DNA from: Ruminococcus flavefaciens
Lineage (GTDB): Bacteria; Bacillota; Clostridia; Oscillospirales; Ruminococcaceae
DNA length: 11,110 bases
Assembly (NCBI GenBank): GCA_902792495.1
Contig: CADBAC010000176.1
Coordinates: 1 to 11,110, forward strand
Reading direction: 5' to 3'
The translations under genes were made by a program, and so were the position numbers. The notes beneath the pieces were generated by a model that did not search any database, was not told where the DNA came from, and worked only from the letters and a program-made list of their open reading frames with translations. This document shows, in pieces, positions 5,021 to 11,110 of the stretch; within the stretch, counting starts at the first letter, position 1, and every line of letters starts with the position of its first letter.

Positions 5021-7015
5021 TATTCTTCTCCTTTGAGCTTGTCAAGGTCGATATCGCCAACGAATACATCCATATCCTTGCCAAGAGCGTTAGGAATGAT
5101 GGAGAATGTATTTGAGATACCGTCCTGAGCGTGTCTGAACGGAAGCTTAGCTACTGATGAAAGTGAAGCTACAGCACCGTGAGTGTCTCTGCCGTGCATC
5201 GGGTTTGCTCCCGGTGCAAGCGGTACGCCCTGCTTACGGCCGTCAGGAGTGTTACCTGTCTTCTTGCCGTAAACAACGTTGGATGTGATAGTAAGAATAG
5301 ACATTGTAGGAACGCCATCACGGTATGTGTGGTGCTTTCTTATGCAGTCCATGAACTTACGGACAACTGCAACAGCCATCTGGTCAACACGGTCGTCGTT
5401 GTTTCCGTACTTCGGGAAGTCGCCTTCTACTTCGTAATCAACGATGACATTCTTTGCAACGTCAACAACATTGCCTGCCTTGTCCTTGATCTCGATATCC
5501 TTGCGGATAGGCTTAACCTTAGCGTACTTGATAGCTGAGAGTGAGTCAGCAACAACAGAAAGGCCTGCGATACCTGTTGCGAAGTAGCGCTTTACATCTC
5601 TGTCGTGGAGAGCCATCTGGAGTCTCTCATAGCAGTACTTGTCGTGCATATAGTGGATAACGTTAAGAGTATTAACGTAGAGACCTGCCAGCCATTCCAT
5701 CATATCCATGTACTTGCTCCAAACGTCGTCGAAGTCGAGATACTCTGTATCAACAGGACGGTACTTAGGGCCGACCTGGAGACCGAGTCTCTCATCCACA
5801 CCGCCGTTGATAGCATAAAGGAGACACTTTGCAAGGTTTGCTCTTGCACCGAAGAACTGCATTTCCTTGCCGACTACCATTGATGATACACAGCAAGCGA
5901 TAGCATAGTCATCGCCGTGAGTAACTCTCATCATATCGTCGTTCTCGGATGAAGTCTTGATGGATATCTTAGCACAGTATTCCTTGAACTTTCTCGGGAG
6001 CTTCTGTGACCAGAGAATAGTCATGTTAGGCTCGGGAGCTGTGCCGAGGTTTTCGAGTGTGTGGAGGTAACGGAAGCTGTTCTTTGTTACCATGTGATTA
6101 CCGTCAACGCTTACACCGCCGATAGACTCAGTTACCCATGTAGGATCGCCTGAGAAGAGTGAATTGTACTCAGGTGTACGTGCGAACTTGACGATACGAA
6201 GCTTCATGATGAAGTGGTCGATAAGCTCCTGTGCCTGTTCCTCAGTGATAATGCCTCTCTCAAGGTCACGCTGAATGAAGATATCGAGGAATGTGGAAGT
6301 ACGTCCCAGTGACATAGCGGCACCGTTCTGCTCCTTGACAGCAGCGAGGTAGCCGAAATAGAGCCACTGTACAGCTTCCTGTGCTGTAGCAGCAGGTCTG
6401 GAGATATCGAAACCGTAGATCTTACCCAGCTCCTTCAGATCCTGGAGAGCACGGACCTGCTCTGAAAGTTCCTCACGGAGACGGATATTCTTTGAAGTCA
6501 TTCTTACGAGAGATGTCTCGATCTGGTGCTTCTTGTCCTCGATAAGGAGGTCGATACCGTAGAGAGCAACTCTTCTGTAGTCGCCGATGATACGGCCTCT
6601 GCCGTAAGCATCAGGAAGGCCTGTAAGAATAGCTGAATGACGTGCAAGACGCATTTCGGGGGTATAAGCATCGAAAACGCCCTGGTTATGTGTCTTTCTG
6701 TATTTTGTGAATATTTCAACAACACTTGGGTCTACTTCGTAGCCGTATTCCTTACAAGCCTGCTGAGCCATTCTGATACCTCCGAAAGGCTGGAGAGAAC
6801 GCTTGAAAGGCTTATCTGTCTGGAGGCCAACGATCTTTTCAAGATCCTTGTTGAGATAACCTCTGCTTTGTGGCCTCTGTAGGACCTGCGAGGAAGCTTT
6901 CGTCACCGTCATAAGGGGTATAGTTTTTCTTGATGAAGTCACGGACGTTTACGGAGGTAGTGCTCCAGCGTCCCTCCTTGAAACCATCCCATTCCTTCGG
7001 CCATGTTGTGATCAT
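5020..7015 (-). CDS. pflB: Pyruvate formate-lyase large subunit without glycyl-radical domain; 5' part frameshifted by internal deletion
   Basis: Formate C-acetyltransferase body (EC 2.3.1.54; pyruvate + CoA to acetyl-CoA + formate, oxygen-sensitive, cytoplasmic). The true N-terminus begins at ATG 7015 (AGGAG upstream): [41 protein letters not shown]. After codon 51 the homology jumps to [21 protein letters not shown] (GGT codon at 6861), in another frame. About 33-35 codons known from other PFLs (the LWDKVM...STITSH segment) are absent. From 6861 to 5020 the frame is intact: [16 protein letters not shown](L/F)GRTSTFLD, the catalytic Cys pair ACCVSSM (codons 5890-5895), [36 protein letters not shown] and PNALGKD. 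The protein then ends in KLKGEE, just where the radical domain normally starts. The body plus the 79-aa subunit gives a normal PFL length (~760-780). The GTG at 6942 opens the longest frame but is not the native start. The deletion may be a real mutation or an assembly error. Confidence 0.9.
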
Positions 7016-7041
7016 ATTTCAGACTCCTTCTTGAAAGATCC

Positions 7042-7094
7042 ATGACGGGGTACATCCCGTCATAATGCGCCATGGGAAAACGCTGAAAGGCGCA
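7042..7094 (-). promoter_or_regulatory. Two hairpins in the pfl 5' leader
   Basis: ATGACGGG (7042-7049)/CCCGTCAT (7056-7063), 8 bp with a 6-nt loop, lies just upstream of the pfl ribosome binding site. A second, TGCGCC (7066-7071)/GGCGCA (7089-7094), lies next to it. Both sit in the ~100-nt leader between the predicted transcription start (~7118) and the ATG. They could stabilise the mRNA or modulate initiation. They match no riboswitch class known to me. Confidence 0.5.
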
Positions 7095-7124
7095 ATCAGG
7101 ATCAAAATTTTATTTTCCGCTATA

Positions 7125-7153
7125 ATAGTAACACATTGTTATTTATTTGTCAA
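7125..7153 (-). promoter_or_regulatory. Sigma-A promoter of the pfl operon
   Basis: On the minus strand, a perfect -35 TTGACA (7148-7153), a 17-nt spacer and -10 TACTAT (7125-7130) preceded by TGT (extended -10). The start point is expected near 7118. Confidence 0.82.
7136..7153. promoter_or_regulatory. Candidate Rex operator overlapping the pfl -35
   Basis: TTGTTATTTATTTGTCAA is an imperfect palindrome. It matches most fixed positions of the clostridial Rex consensus TTGTTAA-N4-TTAACAA (11 of 14 by eye). Rex is the NADH/NAD+-sensing repressor of fermentation genes, and a site covering the -35 fits repression. In AT-rich DNA a chance match is possible. Confidence 0.4.
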
Positions 7154-7354
7154 TATCCATGTTCACCTAAGCTAACGTCATTTTCCGCTTTTGTGTTTAA
7201 AGTTATGACAAATGCTGTTTGTAAAGTTCCGCTCTCATAAGCTGAAAGCCTCGGAACTTCGGATTTCACGGCGTTTCTCAAATGAACCGCTGTCAAAAAT
7301 GTCAAACCTTGTTCAGTCAATTTGTACAATTGAGAGAATTTTATTTTTTTGCGG
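7154..7354. other. Intergenic region between the AI-2E-family gene and the pfl promoter, no gene seen
   Basis: About 200 nt with no gene I can support on either strand. A short inverted repeat TCAATT...AATTGA lies around 7317-7333 and a loose GTTCCG/CGGAAC pair around 7226-7258. I see no convincing intrinsic terminator for the AI-2E-family gene. Confidence 0.4.
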
Positions 7355-8566
7355 TCATTCCGCCTGTTCGCCCGTATTCTGAGCGGTATTTTCAGCCTGC
7401 TGAGGCTTGCGTTTGTTTCTTTTGCGTCTGCGTCCGCCATGATGTGCCAGTGCCCTTTCTTTGCTTTCGAGTATCTCAAAACTCAGCTTGTAAGCAATAG
7501 CCGAAAGCGGTACACCAATTATCATTCCCAGGATACCGAAAAGTCCTCCGCCGACTGTTACAGCGGCAAACACCCATATTCCGGGAACTCCCACAGAATC
7601 GCCGACTACCTTCGGGTAGATGAGGTTTCCCTCTATCTGCTGGATGCAGAGGAGGAAGATAATGAATATCACCGCCTGCATCGGGTCTACTGTAAGGATG
7701 ATGAATGCACTTATGCCTGCACCGATGAATGCACCGACGATAGGAATGAAAGCTGTAACGCCCACAAGTGTTGCCGCCATCGCCGCATAGGGCAGACGGA
7801 GTATAGTCATACCGATAAAGCAAAGCATTCCCAGCAGAAGCGCATCGATGAACTGTCCCACAAAAAAGCTGCGGAAAGTTTCGTTTGCGATGTGGTAGAC
7901 ATGGCTTATCTTATGGTACTTATCTTTCCCGAAAGCAACCGTGCATATACGCTTGGTGTCATTGAATAGCTTATCTTTGCGGATAAGCACGTATATGGCG
8001 AATACTATTCCCAGACCGATATCAGCCACAGTCGAGGTAAGAGTTCCTATTGCGCCCATAGCCGAGGTGAGAAGTCCTGCAACTCCCGATGTGAGGAGCG
8101 AGGTCGCTTTTCCTGCGATAGATGCCCAGTCGAATTCCAGCGCGCTTATCTGCTGCTGTATCTCAGGGTACTCCTTCAGCTTTTCCACCGCCATTTTCTG
8201 AAGTTTACGGAAATGGGGCGGTATCTCATGATACAGCACACGGAAAGCATTTGCTATCTCGGGTATGACTATGTACATTATGAGAATAAGTATCGCTATA
8301 GTTATAAGAAATGACAGCGCAAGGCACACAGGTCTGCGTGAAGCATTCACTAATTTTGTATTCTTTTTCGGGAAGTATCTTTTCTCAAAGCCCGTCATGA
8401 TAATGTTGAATATGTAAGCTGCGGCAAGTCCTATAAGCATCGGCCGCACCGCACTGACCGCTATGCCTATGACCTTTGCAAGGACTGAAAGGTTCCTTAC
8501 GATTATACATACTATGACGGCTAATACTGCGATAAAAATATACTTCTTTTTTTCTGATCTGTCCAT
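7355..8566 (-). CDS. AI-2E family (PerM/DUF20) membrane transporter-like protein
   Basis: A 403-aa polytopic membrane protein. Hydrophobic segments follow the family pattern: a pair near the N-terminus (IFIAVLAVIVCIIV and AVRPMLIGLAAAYIFN), one at LALSFLITIAILILIMYIVIPEI, a long amphipathic stretch (YHEIPPHFRKL...), then several segments towards the C-terminus. The family signature GNLIYPKVVGDSVG(V/L)PGIWV...GGGLFGILGMIIGVPLSA is intact. It ends with a very basic tail (GGRRRKRNKRK) and a polar extension. The ATG at 8566 is chosen because AAGGAG lies 7 nt before it. An upstream in-frame start at 8602 has no such site. Named members export or import diverse small molecules (AI-2 export, Na+/H+ exchange), so the substrate here is unknown. 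It is apparently monocistronic and divergent from the signalling operon. Confidence 0.88.
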   Translation of the reverse strand: MDRSEKKKYIFIAVLAVIVCIIVRNLSVLAKVIGIAVSAVRPMLIGLAAAYIFNIIMTGFEKRYFPKKNTKLVNASRRPVCLALSFLITIAILILIMYIVIPEIANAFRVLYHEIPPHFRKLQKMAVEKLKEYPEIQQQISALEFDWASIAGKATSLLTSGVAGLLTSAMGAIGTLTSTVADIGLGIVFAIYVLIRKDKLFNDTKRICTVAFGKDKYHKISHVYHIANETFRSFFVGQFIDALLLGMLCFIGMTILRLPYAAMAATLVGVTAFIPIVGAFIGAGISAFIILTVDPMQAVIFIIFLLCIQQIEGNLIYPKVVGDSVGVPGIWVFAAVTVGGGLFGILGMIIGVPLSAIAYKLSFEILESKERALAHHGGRRRKRNKRKPQQAENTAQNTGEQAE

Positions 8567-8638
8567 TGGTCTGCTCCTTAAAAGCGGAGAAAATGAGAAC
8601 AAGTCCCACTACTCCCATTATCTTATTCTTATAATACT

Positions 8639-8667
8639 ATTATATCCTATTTCTATTTATTTTTCAT
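8639..8667 (-). promoter_or_regulatory. Weak candidate promoter of the AI-2E-family gene
   Basis: On the minus strand, a perfect -10 TATAAT (8639-8644) with a poor -35 ATGAAA (8662-8667) at 17-nt spacing, about 75 nt before the start codon. The surrounding DNA is very AT-rich, so other choices are possible. Confidence 0.4.
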
Positions 8668-8758
8668 CCTTTTCATTGTAAAATTTCTGTAAAACATCAG
8701 CGGAAGTTTTTTTAAATATTATTTTACAGCAGCCGCAGTTTTTACACCTCTCCCGTAC

Positions 8759-8802
8759 TTGACCGAAGTACCGCATTCATGATATAATCATAATGATATA
8801 AT
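8759..8802 (+). promoter_or_regulatory. Promoter with tandem -10 boxes for the signalling operon
   Basis: -35 TTGACC (8759-8764), an 18-nt spacer and -10 TATAAT (8783-8788) preceded by TGA. The decamer ATGATATAAT occurs twice, at 8779-8788 and 8793-8802, so a second TATAAT lies 14 nt downstream. The first copy is part of a small inverted repeat, ATGAT-ATA-ATCAT (8779-8791). The gene's AGAGGAGG (8811-8818) follows directly. Confidence 0.7.
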
Positions 8803-8825
8803 TAACTTATAGAGGAGGAATATCA

Positions 8826-10610
8826 ATGGCAGACGAAATATTCGGGGAAAGACTTTATCATATCGGCCGAGCGGTCGTTGACGGGAGTTTTCATACTCAG
8901 CGGGCGGACGAAGCCTTTTTCAGCTATTTCGGCAACGATGTCACATATTCCATAAGGCGAACCATCGATGACGCCGATTTCCCGAGGATAGAAGAATGCC
9001 TGAAAGAAGCCGAAAACGACGGAAGCGCCTGCACTGTCATCCGCATGAAAGGTGTAAGCGGTATGCTCAGATGGGTGCTTGCGGCCGTCAGTCTGCTGGA
9101 GATCACCGACGACTCCCCTGTTTTCAGCATCAGATTCAGCGATATCATGTCCCTTGAAGCACAGGGCTATCTCAGACAGCGCAGACTTTCGGATTACCGC
9201 AGTTTTCTCGGACTCAGCGGCGACCTTGCCTTTGAGTACAATTTCGGTACAAAGCATATAAAAATTTTCATGTTTGACCTTTGCCGTGAAGTTCTTCTTG
9301 TGGACGAAGAACTTGACTCATGGCAGAAAAATGCCGTAGACAAGGGCTACGTCCTTTCACGCTACCTTGAACCGTTCAGCAGTCTCTGCGATGACATAAG
9401 AAACGGCGCTTACCGCTTTGACCATGAATTCGAGTCCTCCCTGCTGAACGAAGGCAGGATAAAGGAAATGTACCTTTTCAGAGGCATCACCCGTTACGAC
9501 TCACCCGACAGCCGCAAGGTCATAGGCGTTATCTCCGCTATCAGTTCTCAGCATAGAGGCAAGGATATCAACATGGCGCTGGAAGCTAACCGTGACTCAC
9601 TTTCGGGACTCCTCAACAAACGTGCCGTAACTTCCTATGCCGAGGAAATGATATCGGCAAAACCTGCATATACTGTAAAGCTGGTACTGCTCTACATCGA
9701 CAATTTCAGTGATATGATAGGAAGTCTCGGACACTCTTTCGGCGACGAGGTAATATACCGTGTGGCTCAGATAATCAAGCGTGAGATAGGCGAACACGGC
9801 CTTGCAGGAAGGATAAGCGCCGAGGGCTATCTCATCGTTCTTGAGGATATACGTGACGAGGAGGAACTGAGAGGCATCCTCCGTGCTATCCGAAGCAATA
9901 TCGAATTCGCTTTCTCCGAAAGAGAGGACGGACTGCGCATCACCTGTTCTATGGGAATCGCAGGCTATCCCGATGACAGTTCCGACTATGAGGAACTTTT
10001 CATGCAGGCGGAAAAAGCTCTCGGTATCGCTCAGGAAAAGGGTCAGAACCGCTACGTTATCTACGATATCGGCAAGCACGGCGCTGTTGCAAAAGATATG
10101 GGAAACCGTTCGGCATTTCTCAGCAACCGTGGCGGAACTTCCGAAAAGCTGGACTTCATCGGTCAGCTTGCGGAAAATCTGGTAATGGGACGTATCCCCG
10201 ACCTTTCCGTGCTTCTGGAACAGCTGAGAGCCGGTTTCGATATCGACGATGTGTGCGTATTTGCAGGCTCTGATATGGGACTCATCCTCAGCTGCGGAAA
10301 CGCTCCCTGCAAAGATGCTTCATACCTTTTCGAGAATAATTATACCGACCGTTTCTCAGGTGACGGAGTGTTCGTCATCGACAATGTCAACGAGCTGGAA
10401 GGCCGTGACGACAACGCATTCGCAAAGCTGATGGAACAAAATATCGGCGGCGCTGTACAGTATCTCATGACCGAAAACAATATGGTCAAGGGCGTTATCT
10501 CATTCTGCTATATCGGCAGATTCAAGAAATGGGCGGTAACTGACATAAACTACTGTGCCATCGTGGGCAGGACCATAACTGCTCTGCTGAAAAAGCAGGC
10601 TTACATTTAA
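8826..10610 (+). CDS. PAS-like / degenerate GGDEF / GAF-like signalling protein
   Basis: A 594-aa soluble protein with no membrane segment or signal peptide. Residues ~1-130 and ~140-250 look like two PAS-type sensor modules (weak, by pattern). A GGDEF fold spans ~257-418: DSLSGLLNKR (257-266), LGHSFGD, SMGIAGYP, and a GQNRYVIYD end. The active-site loop reads SAEGY (331-335) in place of GGDEF. The first metal-binding Asp is replaced by Tyr290 (YIDNF, with Asp292 at the second position), no RxxD inhibitory site precedes the loop, and the usual AD-x-ALY-x-AK is AEKALGIAQ. Diguanylate cyclase activity is therefore unlikely. It may sense a nucleotide or act as a protein-interaction module. Residues ~425-590 are GAF-like (VCVFAGSDMGLIL..., VKGVISFCYIG). 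A strong RBS (GAGGAGG) precedes the ATG. The response regulator gene starts 12 nt after its stop, so the two probably form one operon. Confidence 0.82.
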   Translation: MADEIFGERLYHIGRAVVDGSFHTQRADEAFFSYFGNDVTYSIRRTIDDADFPRIEECLKEAENDGSACTVIRMKGVSGMLRWVLAAVSLLEITDDSPVFSIRFSDIMSLEAQGYLRQRRLSDYRSFLGLSGDLAFEYNFGTKHIKIFMFDLCREVLLVDEELDSWQKNAVDKGYVLSRYLEPFSSLCDDIRNGAYRFDHEFESSLLNEGRIKEMYLFRGITRYDSPDSRKVIGVISAISSQHRGKDINMALEANRDSLSGLLNKRAVTSYAEEMISAKPAYTVKLVLLYIDNFSDMIGSLGHSFGDEVIYRVAQIIKREIGEHGLAGRISAEGYLIVLEDIRDEEELRGILRAIRSNIEFAFSEREDGLRITCSMGIAGYPDDSSDYEELFMQAEKALGIAQEKGQNRYVIYDIGKHGAVAKDMGNRSAFLSNRGGTSEKLDFIGQLAENLVMGRIPDLSVLLEQLRAGFDIDDVCVFAGSDMGLILSCGNAPCKDASYLFENNYTDRFSGDGVFVIDNVNELEGRDDNAFAKLMEQNIGGAVQYLMTENNMVKGVISFCYIGRFKKWAVTDINYCAIVGRTITALLKKQAYI

Positions 10611-10622
10611 CGAGGTGATGAT

Positions 10623-11110
10623 ATGATATATCTGCTGGAGGACGACGGCGGAATACGCAATTTCGTCCTTTATGCACTGAATAATTCGGGATTTGAAGCG
10701 AAAGGCTTCGAGACTCCGTCGGAATTCTACTCAGCTGTGGAAGAAACTCTTCCCGAACTTGTACTGCTGGACAGGATGCTTCCCGAGGAGGACGGCATGA
10801 CTGTGCTGAAAAAACTGAGAAGCGCTCCCGAAACCGCCGAACTTCCCGTTATCATGCTTACCGCTCTTGACAGCGAAGCCGACAAGGTGGAAGGTCTGGA
10901 CGGCGGTGCTGATGATTACATAGCAAAGCCGTTCGGCACTATGGAGCTCATCTCACGAATAAAGGCTCTCCTCAGACGAAGCGGCTCATCCGAAAAGCTT
11001 ACCGCAGGCGAACTTACCATTTATCCCGTAAAGCATGAAGTTTTCGCAGCAGGCGAGCCCGTGGTGCTGACGCTGAAAGAATACGATATGCTCAGAAAAG
11101 TCAGAAAATT
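10623..11110 (+). CDS. OmpR/PhoB-family response regulator, 3' end cut by window
   Basis: Open from ATG 10623 (AGGTGA just upstream) to the window end, 162 codons. The receiver domain (1-~118) has the acidic pocket Glu6-Asp7-Asp8, phospho-acceptor Asp50 (LVLLDRMLPEEDG), Thr80 (IMLTA), Tyr99 and Lys102 (DDYIAKPF), so it should be competent for phosphorylation. After a short linker (LLRRSGSSEK) the winged-helix DNA-binding domain begins (LTAGELTIYP...VVLTLKEYDML) and is truncated. It is probably a transcriptional regulator controlled by a histidine kinase, which may lie downstream outside the window. It is tightly linked to the degenerate GGDEF protein, suggesting a common pathway. Confidence 0.9.
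   Translation, partial: MIYLLEDDGGIRNFVLYALNNSGFEAKGFETPSEFYSAVEETLPELVLLDRMLPEEDGMTVLKKLRSAPETAELPVIMLTALDSEADKVEGLDGGADDYIAKPFGTMELISRIKALLRRSGSSEKLTAGELTIYPVKHEVFAAGEPVVLTLKEYDMLRKVRK

Noticed and set aside
5020..6942. GTG 6942 as the native start of pfl
   Set aside because: The first 27 residues of that frame do not resemble PFL, while the other frame from ATG 7015 gives the conserved PFL N-terminus with a proper RBS.
7150..7479. Minus-strand 109-aa ORF overlapping the 3' end of the AI-2E-family gene
   Set aside because: It overlaps a confident gene in another frame, its end runs into the pfl promoter, and no RBS or family resemblance is visible.
11086..11110. Possible indel in the response regulator near the window end (MLRKVRK where a Leu-rich helix is usual)
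   Set aside because: Too few residues remain before the window ends to judge the frame.

Overview
The window looks like chromosome of an anaerobic, fermentative Gram-positive bacterium of the Clostridia, most likely Ruminococcus or a close relative in the Oscillospiraceae. The signs are a pyruvate formate-lyase operon, a meso-diaminopimelate dehydrogenase, a membrane-anchored GH25 muramidase, a Glu/Thr-rich lipoprotein, AGGAGG-type ribosome binding sites and clear sigma-A promoters (TTGACA/TATAAT, often extended -10). The genus is an inference from gene content and style. It is not proven by any marker here.

Left part (1-2620, + strand): the 3' two-thirds of metG, broken by an apparent 1-nt deletion near 940-960 that separates the catalytic/anticodon part from the C-terminal tRNA-binding domain. 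A membrane-anchored GH25 lysozyme follows in the same direction, then a dense inverted-repeat region ending in an intrinsic terminator. Middle (2650-7153, - strand): three transcription units. They are ddh with its own strong promoter, a small acidic lipoprotein with its own promoter and terminator, and a pyruvate formate-lyase operon.

The PFL operon is the most unusual part. The large subunit stops exactly where the C-terminal glycyl-radical domain of ordinary PFL should begin. A coupled 72-aa protein follows (TAATG overlap), then a free-standing 79-aa glycyl-radical domain with its own Shine-Dalgarno and the RVSGYAV motif. Together they rebuild a normal-length PFL from separate chains. The 72-aa middle protein contains a segment resembling the strand that precedes the radical loop, but it lacks the radical glycine and carries three Cys. 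The operon has a strong promoter overlapped by a Rex-like palindrome. In this copy the large-subunit gene has an internal deletion of roughly 100 nt near its 5' end that shifts the frame, so it is either damaged or mis-assembled.

Right part: an AI-2E/PerM-family membrane protein on the - strand diverges from a + strand signalling pair. That pair is a PAS-like / degenerate GGDEF / GAF-like protein, whose catalytic motif reads SAEGY, and, 12 nt downstream, an OmpR-type response regulator cut by the window end.
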